From: Dictyobacter vulcani
Lineage (GTDB): Bacteria > Chloroflexota > Ktedonobacteria > Ktedonobacterales > Ktedonobacteraceae
Reading direction: 5' to 3'
NCBI RefSeq assembly: GCF_008974265.1
Contig: NZ_BKZW01000002.1
Coordinates: forward strand, 62,001 to 126,000
DNA length: 64,000 nt
Shown here: positions 32,142-41,303 of the stretch, in pieces
How positions within the stretch are numbered: position 1 is the first letter of the stretch
How the letters are laid out: each line of letters starts with the position of its first letter
The notes under the pieces: model-generated
Database searches by the model: none
The model's input: only the letters and a program-made list of their open reading frames with translations
What the model was told of the DNA's origin: nothing
Position numbers and translations under genes: made by a program

Positions 32142-32441
32142 ATGTTTGCTGCTACAACACTTGCTTTTGCTGCAATTGATCTTGGTGGACTCGTCTGGTG
32201 GCTGCTGGTCGGCTTGATTGCTGGCGCACTGGCTGGTCTGGTCATGAAGGGCGGCGGTTATGGCATCGTTGGCGACATCATCGTTGGTCTCGTTGGCGCA
32301 TTAGTTGGTGGTTTCCTGGCTAGCTTGATTGGCCTGGGTGGTTATGGTTTCATCGGTACAACCATCGTTGCTTTCATCGGCGCTTGTGTCTTCATCGCTA
32401 TCCTGCGCGCTGTTACTGGTAGCCGTAGCCGCCGCGTATAA
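32142..32441 (+). CDS. GlsB/YeaQ/YmgE family membrane protein
   Basis: Small membrane protein (99 residues) of the family once named transglycosylase-associated protein. The signatures are WWLLVGLIAGALAGLVMKGG and GIVGDIIVGLVGALVGGFLA, followed by a third helix and a basic tail (GSRSRRV). Three transmembrane helices. Family members are linked to stress response; the molecular role is not established. A GAAGGAG ribosome site precedes the ATG, and a very strong terminator follows. Confidence 0.92.
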   Translation: MFAATTLAFAAIDLGGLVWWLLVGLIAGALAGLVMKGGGYGIVGDIIVGLVGALVGGFLASLIGLGGYGFIGTTIVAFIGACVFIAILRAVTGSRSRRV

Positions 32442-32502
32442 CGCATCGGCCATAAAGATGAAGGACAACATCACGACGCTTGTCCACTGCTCTTAAAGAG
32501 CT

Positions 32503-32561
32503 ACACATAAAAAAGGCCCCGTCTCTGCTAACTTTGTGGAGACGGGGCCTTTTTTATGTGT
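32503..32561. terminator. 23-bp perfect bidirectional terminator
   Basis: Left arm 32503-32525 and right arm 32539-32561 (core aaaaaaggccccgtctc) form a perfect stem flanked by A and T runs on the two sides. It serves the convergent GlsB-like and glycerol kinase genes. Confidence 0.92.
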
Positions 32562-32577
32562 ATGTGAGATTACGGTG

Positions 32578-34080
32578 TTACTGTTCCCAGTGCAGTGAAC
32601 GCTCAACGGCTCGCTTCCAGGTATCGTAGTGTTGAGCACGCTGGTCCTCACTCATCTCCGGCTCAAAGGTGCGGTCAAGTGACCAGTATTCAGATACTTC
32701 TTTCATACTCTTCCAGAAGCCAACGGCCAGACCAGCCAGGTAGGCGGCACCAAGGGCAGTCGTTTCAGCGACTTTAGGCCGCTCGACCGGAACCCCTAGA
32801 ATATCTGCCTGGAATTGCATCAAAAGATTATTGGCCACTGCTCCACCATCTACACGCAGAGCCTTGAGTTTGGTGCCGCTATCTGCGGTCATTGCCTCCA
32901 GCACGTCCCGCGTCTGATAACACATGGACTCAAGCGTGGCTCGGGCGACATGTCCAATGGATGAGCCTCGTGTTAGACCAACAATGGTGCCACGTGCATA
33001 GGGATCCCAGTGTGGAGCGCCCAGACCAACAAATGCAGGAACTAAGTAAACGCCGCCATTATCTTTTTCGGTTGCGGCCAGAGCTTCAACTTCCACACTG
33101 GTCTGAATCGCTTTCAAGCCATCGCGCAACCATTGAACGGCCGCACCGGTTATGAAGATACTGCCTTCAAGAGCATAGGTGATATCAGCATGTGAAGGTT
33201 CACCCAGGCCCCAGGCGATCGTGGTCAGGAGTCCATTTTGGGATGGAACAGCTCTGGAACCGGTATTCATCAACATAAAACTACCCGTCCCATACGTGTT
33301 CTTGGCCATGCCGACCTCGTAACATGCTTGTCCAAAGGTGGCCGCTTGCTGATCGCCGGCAATACCAGCCATCTTAATGGGTCCACCAAAGAACTCAGGA
33401 TCCGTCTCACCATAGACATAACTGGACGGCATCACGGTTGGTAACATTGAGCGCGGAATACCCAGCTCATTCAACAAGACGTCATCCCACTCACACGTGT
33501 GAATATTGAAAAGCAGAGTACGGCAGGCGTTCGTGTAATCAGTCACATGGATCCGCCCTTTTGATAGTCTCCATAGTAAGAAGGTATCAACCGTACCAAA
33601 TAATAGCTCGCCACGCTCAGCCTTTGCGCGCGCGCCCTCGACATTATCCAGGATCCACTTCACTTTTGTTCCCGAAAAATAGGCATCGGTGACCAGGCCG
33701 GTACGCTCGCGAATCTCTTTATCAAAACCTTTAGCAATCAATTCCTGACAGATCGGAGCCGTCAGACGGCTTTGCCAGACAATGGCATTAAAGACTGGTT
33801 TCCCGGTGGCCTTTTCCCATACCAGCGTTGTCTCGCGCTGATTCGTGACGCCCAGGGCCGCAATATCGGCTGCGGTGGCCCCGGCCTTTTTGATTACTTC
33901 TTGTGCCACCGCTAATTGACTGGACCAGATGGCTTCAGGATCGTGCTCAACCAGGCCAGGTGCTGGATATAACTGGGGAAATTCTTGCTGGGCCACACGT
34001 ACAATTGATCCGCTATGGTCAAACAGCATCGCCCGCGAACTTGTCGTACCTTGATCTAATGCCAGAATATATTTTGCCAT
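32578..34080 (-). CDS. glpK: Glycerol kinase
   Basis: Phosphorylates glycerol to sn-glycerol 3-phosphate. 500 residues, the standard length. N-terminal FGGY-kinase phosphate motif ILALDQGTTSSRAMLFD; GVTNQRETTLVWEKATGKP; substrate region ending in SRLTAPICQ; C-terminal ADILGVPVERPKVAETTALG and AYLAG. No glpF or glpD is beside it in this window, so the gene stands alone. Shares the bidirectional terminator with the GlsB-like gene. Confidence 0.97.
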   Translation of the reverse strand: MAKYILALDQGTTSSRAMLFDHSGSIVRVAQQEFPQLYPAPGLVEHDPEAIWSSQLAVAQEVIKKAGATAADIAALGVTNQRETTLVWEKATGKPVFNAIVWQSRLTAPICQELIAKGFDKEIRERTGLVTDAYFSGTKVKWILDNVEGARAKAERGELLFGTVDTFLLWRLSKGRIHVTDYTNACRTLLFNIHTCEWDDVLLNELGIPRSMLPTVMPSSYVYGETDPEFFGGPIKMAGIAGDQQAATFGQACYEVGMAKNTYGTGSFMLMNTGSRAVPSQNGLLTTIAWGLGEPSHADITYALEGSIFITGAAVQWLRDGLKAIQTSVEVEALAATEKDNGGVYLVPAFVGLGAPHWDPYARGTIVGLTRGSSIGHVARATLESMCYQTRDVLEAMTADSGTKLKALRVDGGAVANNLLMQFQADILGVPVERPKVAETTALGAAYLAGLAVGFWKSMKEVSEYWSLDRTFEPEMSEDQRAQHYDTWKRAVERSLHWEQ

Positions 34081-34543
34081 GATACTTTTCTTTCTAAAGA
34101 ATGCATATCACTGCATTCTTCTTTAACACCATTGTCTGCACTCACAAAAGTCTCTGTACCTGACGTCCCTCAAATCCCATTATAAACCAGTTTGCCAGAC
34201 TCAGTTAATATCTAAGCACAGCACTAACAGATTCTACTTCTAGCAACTGAAGACTGCTATAATTCTATCTTTACGCAGGCGAACATGCTAACTCTACAAT
34301 TTCAGTCCGCACATAAAATGAAAATAGATAAAAGGCAGCACAAACAAAGCAGGCAGGAGCAAGCAAGCAACAGTAAATCGCTAACCAAAAGCCCTATAGA
34401 AAATATTCGCTCCTCCAAATAACGCAAGAATATGATACAGTTTACAGAAAGTAGCTAACACGATGTGGAGTTTTTTTCTTAAGTTTTAAAGATGTAAAGT
34501 CCGGAGTCAGGACATAGCTTCTGTTTTGTAGAGATGAGTATAT
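34081..34543. other. Intergenic region between divergent genes
   Basis: About 460 AT-rich bases between divergent glpK and the DUF2298 gene. It must hold both promoters, but I see no consensus pair good enough to assign, and no RNA gene or repeat. Confidence 0.4.
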
Positions 34544-37045
34544 ATGTTTGAGCTATTTCAGATGTGGGCGCTGGTTGAGGTCCTGGGGATTGTCTTCCTG
34601 CCGCTCACAGTCACCGTTTTTCGCAATATCCCAGACCGTGGCTGGGCCTGGAGTAAGGCGCTGGCTATCTTTGTGCTGGCCTTCTGTGTCTGGTGGCCTT
34701 TGATGGTGATCCAGGCACTGCCATTTAGCAGGTTCTTTATTTTAGCGGTGGTCTTACTGCTTGTGCTACTGAATGGCATTGGCTTTTTGCGTACCCGCCA
34801 GACGATCAGCCATATGCTACGCTCCAATGGTCTGTATATCATAGCAACCGAGGCGGTTTTTCTGCTGATGATGCTGCTGTTGGGCTGGCTACGCTCGTTC
34901 AAACCAGATATTTATTCTTTTGAAATGTTCATGGATGGTGGTTTCCTGGCTTCGATCATGCGTACCGAGCATTTTCCACCACCGGATATGTGGTACGCTG
35001 GCTATGCCATCAACTACTATTATTATGCCCACTATATCGTGGCATTACTGGCCAAATTTCTCGGGCAGATTCCATCGGTGGCCTTCAATACCGGTATCAG
35101 CATGCTCTATGGCCTGACGGCGGTCAGTTTGTTTGGTGTCACCAACAATCTTATCGCGTGGTCGCGCCAGGTGCGCAGACGTCAGCAGGCGCTTGAATCG
35201 AATGTCGAGGTACATGAGAAACCGATCTATGCCACGAAAAATGCGTTGCTGGCCGGGATTCCATTCGGAGCTTTGACCGTCGCTCTGGGATTGGTGCTGG
35301 GTAATCAGGCTTCGACGTTGCAGTGGTTTCATGATCGCAGTCTGAACACAAACTACGACTGGTTTAATCCCACCCGCATTATCCCCCGTACCATTAATGA
35401 GTTTCCTGCCTTTAGCTTTCTGCTCTCCGATTTCCATGCCCATGTGCTCTCGCTGGCCTTTACGATTATGGGCATTGGCATGGCGCTCAATCTCTTGTTG
35501 GAACATGAAGGCCAGGGAATCTTTGTCTTTGGGCGTGGCTGGCGTTTGCCACTGACCTTAGGCACGACGGCGCTCTTGCTGGGTGGCCTGTTTGTGATGA
35601 ATGGCTGGGACCTGCCTACCTATATGGGACTGGCGCTTGTCTGTATTGGCCTGCAACAATGGCTACAGCATGAGAAGCGTTGGAGTTGGACACTCGTCCT
35701 GAATATTGTCTCGGCCTCACTGGCCCTGGTCGCGCTGGCGGCGCTTCTGTTCCTGCCATTCCATTTAAACTTTATCTCGCCTTCACAAGGTATCGGGATC
35801 GTTGCCCTGACAGAGCGCTCACCCTTACGCGATGAATTGCTGATTTATAGTCTGTTTGCCTTCATGTTTCTCTCACTCCTCTTCAGCAATATCGCGGTCC
35901 GCTTTCTGGCAGCTCGGCGTGCTGCCATCGCAGAGCAGTCTATTACTGATGAACAGGAGGAGAATACGCTTTCGTCCGAGCAGACTACTGAAAGCGAAGA
36001 TGAATCAGAGCACGTGGCAGAGCAAGAGCTGGCTGTAGCCGAAGGGGAGCATGTCAGCTATCTTTCCTGGCCATTCATCGGACTGATGACAGGACTCGGT
36101 TTTATCGTGATTGGTTTGTTCTGCCAGCTGATTAGTCCTGCCAATGCGACGTTCTTTATCACGCTGGGCATAACCGTTACCGGGGCCGTCGTCTTGCTAC
36201 AGCATACGGATGATCGAGCCCACGCCTTTACCATCCTGCTGGGTGCACTGGCAATTGGATTGGTCGCCGCCTGCGAGGTCGTATTTCTACGGGATGTCTT
36301 TGTAGACAACAATCCGCGCATGAATACGGTCTTCAAATTCTACTTCCAATCCTGGATCTTGCTCTCGATTGCCTGTGGCGCTGGCCTGTACTATATCCTG
36401 GAAAACTTCCGTCGTTTAGAATTTGTACAGGCAGCCAGACGCTATGTTGTCACTGGTGGCAAAATCCTGTGGGCCCTTGTGCTGCTGCTCTTTTTGCTAG
36501 CCAGTGCAATCTATCCCATTTTCGCGCCCTATTATCGCTTTGCCGGCGTGGACCCCACCACGCATCAAGTTGGGATGTTCCGAACCAATAGTCTCGATGG
36601 TCTGAATTATCTTAAAGATGAGGGAGCCATTCCTGGCGATTACGATGCGCTTCGCTGGCTCAATAGCCATATCAGTGGCTCACCGGTCATCGTAGAGGCA
36701 GTCGGTGATGACTATACAGGTTTTGCACGCATCTCAGCTCTAACGGGTTTGCCAACGATCATGGGTTGGATTGGTCATGAGTATCAATGGCGTGTGCAGT
36801 GGTTTAACAGTAATCCGGACAATGCCACCGACTTTGATCGGCGCAAAACAGATGTCAGCCAGATCTATTCTGATCCCAATCCTCAAAATGTCCTGGCGAC
36901 TATGAAACGTTATCATGCTCAATACATCTATGTCGGCGCATTAGAGCATGCGACGTACGCCGGTGCCAAACTGGATCGCTTCGCCGATTTTATGCAAGTT
37001 GTCTATCACACCAAAGACGTAACCATTTATAAGGTCAGATCCTAA
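34544..37045 (+). CDS. DUF2298 (Chlor_Arch_YYY) polytopic membrane protein
   Basis: 833 residues with many transmembrane helices. The family signature is the tyrosine run in YAINYYYYAHYIVALLAKFL around residue 150-170; DUF2298 proteins are known from Chloroflexota and Archaea. Other conserved features: PDIYSFEMFMDGGFLASIMR just before, SFLLSDFHAHVLSLAF, and DNNPRMNTVFKFYFQSWIL further on. A long acidic cytoplasmic loop (about 460-500) is an insertion. The family is believed to be a GT-C-like glycosyltransferase; the reaction is not known. The C-terminal soluble part YLKDEGAIPGDYDALRWLNS fits that view. Confidence 0.88.
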   Translation: MFELFQMWALVEVLGIVFLPLTVTVFRNIPDRGWAWSKALAIFVLAFCVWWPLMVIQALPFSRFFILAVVLLLVLLNGIGFLRTRQTISHMLRSNGLYIIATEAVFLLMMLLLGWLRSFKPDIYSFEMFMDGGFLASIMRTEHFPPPDMWYAGYAINYYYYAHYIVALLAKFLGQIPSVAFNTGISMLYGLTAVSLFGVTNNLIAWSRQVRRRQQALESNVEVHEKPIYATKNALLAGIPFGALTVALGLVLGNQASTLQWFHDRSLNTNYDWFNPTRIIPRTINEFPAFSFLLSDFHAHVLSLAFTIMGIGMALNLLLEHEGQGIFVFGRGWRLPLTLGTTALLLGGLFVMNGWDLPTYMGLALVCIGLQQWLQHEKRWSWTLVLNIVSASLALVALAALLFLPFHLNFISPSQGIGIVALTERSPLRDELLIYSLFAFMFLSLLFSNIAVRFLAARRAAIAEQSITDEQEENTLSSEQTTESEDESEHVAEQELAVAEGEHVSYLSWPFIGLMTGLGFIVIGLFCQLISPANATFFITLGITVTGAVVLLQHTDDRAHAFTILLGALAIGLVAACEVVFLRDVFVDNNPRMNTVFKFYFQSWILLSIACGAGLYYILENFRRLEFVQAARRYVVTGGKILWALVLLLFLLASAIYPIFAPYYRFAGVDPTTHQVGMFRTNSLDGLNYLKDEGAIPGDYDALRWLNSHISGSPVIVEAVGDDYTGFARISALTGLPTIMGWIGHEYQWRVQWFNSNPDNATDFDRRKTDVSQIYSDPNPQNVLATMKRYHAQYIYVGALEHATYAGAKLDRFADFMQVVYHTKDVTIYKVRS

Positions 37046-37127
37046 AGTTCCTGTCCTGTCAGTTCCAAACACACCAAAATTTGGGACTGGCAGAATTGCC
37101 CTGACGTCGCTTCCATGGCATGCTGTT

Positions 37128-37241
37128 CAATCGTGTGAGCGAAGTCGCCTGACTGCCGTCACCTTTCCGCACTACTGATCGGCTTGCTATTGTTGCATTG
37201 CGGCGACTTCGCTAGCCGCGAGTGAGCGGCGTTCACGATTG
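37128..37241. repeat. Nested inverted repeat, intergenic
   Basis: Two pairs of inverted arms: caatcgtg (37128-37135) with cacgattg (37234-37241), and inside them agcgaagtcgcc (37138-37149) with ggcgacttcgct (37202-37213). Together they can fold a stem with a large loop in the 290-base gap between the DUF2298 and kinase genes. It may end the first transcript; it has a short T run (gctttttc) after it. Confidence 0.5.
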
Positions 37242-37360
37242 CTTTTTCAAGTCATGTGGATATTCCTATCATCCATCCATTGTCTTCCTGACAGACCTCC
37301 AGGACGAGGTATATATATAGACAGATAGTAGAATATTTTTTGAGTGTGGAGGTTAAGCTA

Positions 37361-39640
37361 TTGGACTCCGACCATCTTGCATTTTCAGGTCACGATCAGG
37401 TTGCTGAAGACCAACAGCCATGTCTTCAGACCACGCATACCGATCTTTTTCTAGCCCTGGCACGAGATAGCGCGGATATTTTCTGGTTAGTCACTTCCAC
37501 AGGCGACTTTGAAGCGTCTTGCGCTACAAGTTGGAAGGACTTTACCGGGCAAACAGCAGAGTTCTCGATGGGAGGTGGTTGGATGGAGAGTATACATCCT
37601 CAAGATCGCGCAAAAAATCAGGCAGCTTTTTTACAGTCCTTGATCACGCAACACGCCACGGAAATCGAGTGCCGCCTCAAAAGGCATGATGGCGTCTATC
37701 GCCTGCTCCGACTGCGCTATATTCCAGTGAAAAAAGCGAATGGAGATATGGCTCAGGTTATCGCCTGCGGCCATGATATGAGTGAGAAGCCACGGCAGCA
37801 GCAGCTGAGCGAGGAGCAGACACAACTCGCTATGGGTACCGCTAAGATCGGTTTATGGAATTGGGATATGCGCACGAATGAATTAATCCTGACCGATCAG
37901 TGCAAGGCTCTCTTTGGCTTCCTCCCCCGCGATACGGTAAGTTATGAACAACTGCTGGCGGCTATCTATCCCAATGATCTGGATCAACGCGATCAAGCAA
38001 TTCAGGAGTCGCTGAGGGCCGGGAGTGAGTATAGCGTGGATTATCGTACGATCTATCCCGATCAAACGGTCCATTGGCTCACCGTTCGTGGCCGTTGGCT
38101 TTACGATGAACAGGGTTTTCCCACGCATATGATTGCGGCCGTCATGGATATTACCAGCATCAAGCAGGCAGAAACACAGCACGCAGAAACCACCAGCAAA
38201 CTGGCCTCGATTCTCGAGAGTATCAGCGACGCTTTTTTCATGATCGATAACCAGTGGCGCTATATCTATGTGAATTCCCAGGCAGAAAAATTACTGGAGA
38301 AAAAGATAACGGAACTGCTCGGTCAACATATTGAACAGGCAACGCCTGCTTTTGCCGATCCTTTCTTTCACCGTAAATTTCAGAAGGCCGTGAGTACCCA
38401 GCAAGCCCAGCACTTTGAAGCCTTCTCAGTACCCCAGAAAAAATGGTTTGAGCTCCATGTCTATCCCTCTTCTGAAGGGCTCTCGGTCTATTATCAGGAT
38501 ATTACCGAGCGTAAAAGAGTCGATCGGGCCCTGCGCGAAAGTGAGATGAAGTTTCGGCGCTTTGTCGAATCCAACATTGTCGGTGTGCTGGTGGCCGATA
38601 TCTATGGCAATATTTATGAGGCCAATCAGGCCTACCTGCTCATGACAGGGTATAGTACCGAGGAACTTACCAGTCAGGAAATCCAATGGACCTCGCTGAC
38701 GATACAGGATTCGTTGCCGCGCCAGGCTCAGGCGATCGAGGAGTTTCTAGCGACCGGCGTGAGTAAGCCTTTTGAGCTCACCATCCGCCATAAGGATGGC
38801 AAACTGGTGCCAATCATGATGGCAATCGCGCAACTCAAGAGTTCATCGACATTGAGCGTGGCGATTGTGATGGATATCAGTGCGCGTAAAGAGGTGGAGC
38901 AGCAGAAAGATGTGTTTTTGAGTATTGCCAGCCATGAGTTGCGCACTCCGCTGACGGTAATTAAGGGCACTCTCCAACTGATCCAGCGCCGTATGAAGCG
39001 TATGGCGGCCCTGCCTGAGTCGAAGAATCCGGCCATGGAGACAGTCCAGCATAAAAATGCCGAGGATCTGGCGCATGCCTTACGACAGATAGATGCTCAG
39101 GCACGCCTGGTCAATGACCTGCTCGACGTGTCCCGGATCACCGTTGATAAGTTAGAGCTCACGAACCAGCGTTTTGACCTGGTCAAACTCATTTACGAAA
39201 CGGTCGAGGATTTACGCGCCACCACACCCGGACGTACACTCAAACTCCTGATGTCCCCAAAGAAAAAAACCTTCGTGCACGCGGATCCAGATCGCATCGC
39301 CCAGGTGATCAGCAATTATGTGACTAACGCCATCAAATATTCTGATCCTGAACGCCCGATACGAATTGGACTTCATAACAATGGGGAGTGTGTGCGTGTC
39401 TGGGTACAGGATAAAGGTCCAGGGTTGACGGAAGAAGCACAGGCACAGATCTGGAAACGTTTTTATCAGTTAAAAGAAACATCGACATCCTCTGATAACA
39501 AACAGGGACTGGGCCTTGGCTTATATATTTGTCAGACGATTATTCAACGACATCATGGCGAGGTGGGTGTTGATAGTGTGCTCGGCAAAGGCTCAACATT
39601 CTGGTTTACGCTGCCATTAAAAGTACGTAAAACTCCATGA
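37361..39640 (+). CDS. Orphan PAS-domain sensor histidine kinase
   Basis: Two-component sensor of 759 residues without transmembrane segments. Order: four PAS/PAC modules (about 20-510; GGGWMESIHPQDRAKNQAAF in the first, VVMDITSIKQAE-like PAC ends), then HisKA with phosphorylated H525 in ASHELRTPLTVIKG, then HATPase with N box SNYVTNAIKYSD, G1 VQDKGPGL and G2 GLGLGLYICQTII. The start TTG at 37361 has GGAGG eight bases upstream; the frame from 37340 lacks one. No response regulator is adjacent, so its partner is elsewhere. The signal is unknown; PAS folds suggest a cytosolic small molecule, redox or light cue. Confidence 0.9.
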   Translation: MDSDHLAFSGHDQVAEDQQPCLQTTHTDLFLALARDSADIFWLVTSTGDFEASCATSWKDFTGQTAEFSMGGGWMESIHPQDRAKNQAAFLQSLITQHATEIECRLKRHDGVYRLLRLRYIPVKKANGDMAQVIACGHDMSEKPRQQQLSEEQTQLAMGTAKIGLWNWDMRTNELILTDQCKALFGFLPRDTVSYEQLLAAIYPNDLDQRDQAIQESLRAGSEYSVDYRTIYPDQTVHWLTVRGRWLYDEQGFPTHMIAAVMDITSIKQAETQHAETTSKLASILESISDAFFMIDNQWRYIYVNSQAEKLLEKKITELLGQHIEQATPAFADPFFHRKFQKAVSTQQAQHFEAFSVPQKKWFELHVYPSSEGLSVYYQDITERKRVDRALRESEMKFRRFVESNIVGVLVADIYGNIYEANQAYLLMTGYSTEELTSQEIQWTSLTIQDSLPRQAQAIEEFLATGVSKPFELTIRHKDGKLVPIMMAIAQLKSSSTLSVAIVMDISARKEVEQQKDVFLSIASHELRTPLTVIKGTLQLIQRRMKRMAALPESKNPAMETVQHKNAEDLAHALRQIDAQARLVNDLLDVSRITVDKLELTNQRFDLVKLIYETVEDLRATTPGRTLKLLMSPKKKTFVHADPDRIAQVISNYVTNAIKYSDPERPIRIGLHNNGECVRVWVQDKGPGLTEEAQAQIWKRFYQLKETSTSSDNKQGLGLGLYICQTIIQRHHGEVGVDSVLGKGSTFWFTLPLKVRKTP

Positions 39641-39660
39641 GCCAATATCTCAATCCTGGC

Positions 39661-39921
39661 TCAGGCTTCATTTTCGGTATCGTCGTCATCTTCCACGACA
39701 TTCACGCCTTCTCTCCTCAGTTCGATCAGAATATCAATAACGCCCTTGGCGCTTTCAATCGCTTCTGTAGGAGAGGGTGAATATTCATAAGCTGGATCGG
39801 TCTTGATCGTGCGACCATTCCATTTGAAGACGCCATCAAACTCAAACTCGGAAATCTTCTCTACCCAGATAGTAATCCCTTTATAGCGTGCCGTAATCTC
39901 TTCTCTGTACACCATTGCCAT
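39661..39921 (-). CDS. Small hypothetical protein (86 residues)
   Basis: MAMVYREEITARYKGITIWV at the start, then WNGRTIKTDPAYEYSPSPTE and a very acidic C-terminal tail (EDDDDTENEA). Predicted alpha/beta soluble protein, no family recognised. Its stop lies in a weak hairpin (39638-39663, tgagcca/tggctca) shared with the convergent kinase gene. The protein-like composition and position support a real gene; function unknown. Confidence 0.6.
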   Translation of the reverse strand: MAMVYREEITARYKGITIWVEKISEFEFDGVFKWNGRTIKTDPAYEYSPSPTEAIESAKGVIDILIELRREGVNVVEDDDDTENEA

Positions 39922-40243
39922 TTCTCGCTAACTTGCTATCCTGATGCCAACCATAATCCATTTATTATGCTACAACACCTTCAGTATACACCAGTAAGAC
40001 TGAAGTCCTCATGCATGACACAACAAAATATTTTGAGCGCAGCAGGTGAGAAAGTCCAGACAATACACATACTAGAATGACGAACATACATATGCTCCAC
40101 TGATAAATTTGCATAAAGTTTCCTGAAAGTTCCTGGCTCTTGCATAAATGCTTATTCTTTGATAGAGTTCCTGATACATAAACGTGAATCACTAGCATGC
40201 TCTTAAGGCATAAATAGAGTTATTATAACAGGAAAAAGGTATT

Positions 40244-40918
40244 ATGTCGTACACGCTTTTTATTGATGCTGACGATACGTTGTGGGAGAACAATATCTAC
40301 TTTGAGCAAGCTACCGAAGACTTCATCAGCTTCCTCGATCATTCCTCCCTCTCCCCCGATGAAGTCCAGGCTTTCCTCAATGATGTTGAGCGTCAGATGG
40401 GCTATGGTTTTGCCAACTTCACCAAAAGCTTGATTGCTGTCTATCAGCAGTTGAGTGAGCGACCCGTGAGCGATGCCGATATCGAGCAGATACAGCTCTT
40501 TGGTACCCGCCTGGCCAATAATCCAATGGAAATCATCGAAGGAGTTCCGGAGACGCTAGCTGATCTATCACATCGCCATCAGCTCATTCTGCTCACAAAA
40601 GGACATGCAGAGGAACAGAAACTAAAAATCGAACGTTCCGGCCTGGCGGATTATTTCGAATATACGCTGGTGGTTCCTGAGAAGCACATGGAGGCCTATA
40701 TTGAACTGATTGACGAATATAAGTTGGAGCATAATCAAACCTGGATGATTGGTAATTCACCCCGCTCCGACATCAATCCAGCCCGGGCCGCAGGACTGAA
40801 CACAGTATATATCCCTCATTCCCATACCTGGACCATTGAAATGCAAGAAGTAGTTGAAGATGGCCCTGGACGCCACCTGAATCTCACCAACTTCTCAGAA
40901 CTCCGCAAACATTTCTAG
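40244..40918 (+). CDS. HAD-superfamily hydrolase, YjjG-like
   Basis: Phosphatase of 224 residues. Motif I DADDTLWENN, with the cap domain in residues about 15-85; motif II LILLTKG; motif III lysine region VVPEKHM; motif IV MIGNSPRSDINPARAAGLNT. The tryptophan after DADDTL is common in YjjG/pyrimidine-5'-nucleotidase-like members. Likely substrate a nucleotide or sugar phosphate; not determinable here. Directly after the stop there are three tandem 27-base repeats. Confidence 0.88.
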   Translation: MSYTLFIDADDTLWENNIYFEQATEDFISFLDHSSLSPDEVQAFLNDVERQMGYGFANFTKSLIAVYQQLSERPVSDADIEQIQLFGTRLANNPMEIIEGVPETLADLSHRHQLILLTKGHAEEQKLKIERSGLADYFEYTLVVPEKHMEAYIELIDEYKLEHNQTWMIGNSPRSDINPARAAGLNTVYIPHSHTWTIEMQEVVEDGPGRHLNLTNFSELRKHF

Positions 40919-40999
40919 TAGCTTCGGAGCTCGCCTCCGATTTTGTAGCTTCGGAGCTCGCCTCCGATTTCGTAGCTTCGAAGCTCGCCTCCGATTGGA
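40919..40999. repeat. Three tandem 27-base repeats
   Basis: Units at 40919-40945, 40946-40972 and 40973-40999, consensus tagcttcggagctcgcctcc gattttg. Each contains tcgga-gctcgcc-tccga, so each can fold into a small hairpin. Differences are limited to one base in the arm of unit 3 and the last few bases. They begin at the stop codon of the HAD gene. Confidence 0.85.
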
Positions 41000-41060
41000 T
41001 GCTCGCACATTGATACCCATTTATCTACCCGCACAAAAAAGTAAGCCCATATAAGCGGGG

Positions 41061-41155
41061 AGGTGCAGGAGGGGCCGCAAGCCCCTCCTGCCGGGGTTCG
41101 CGGGGTGTCCCCGCCATTCCCCTCCACTCTTCTCCCGCCGCAGGCGGGAATGGAA
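41061..41155. repeat. GC-rich three-hairpin element, copy 1
   Basis: Hairpin 1 gcaggaggggc/gcccctcctgc (41065-41091), then ggggttcg, hairpin 2 gcgggg-tgt-ccccgc (41100-41114), a pyrimidine stretch, and hairpin 3 cccgcc-gca-ggcggg (41134-41148). The same order of parts recurs at 43920-44010. Much richer in G+C than the surrounding DNA. Confidence 0.75.
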
Positions 41156-41303
41156 GAGAACATTTATACCTTATTTAAAATAGAAGGTTCTAGCAATCCA
41201 TCTTTTGGAGGAGTACAAACAGCGAACAACACACTATAGTTTTTACTATGGAGTTGTTTATTACTCATGCATATACTTCGGTCATGATTAAGGGGGATTC
41301 CTC

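Noticed and set aside
39965..40198. 77-codon minus frame
   Set aside because: No ribosome site, cysteine-rich hydrophobic composition typical of chance frames in AT-rich DNA.
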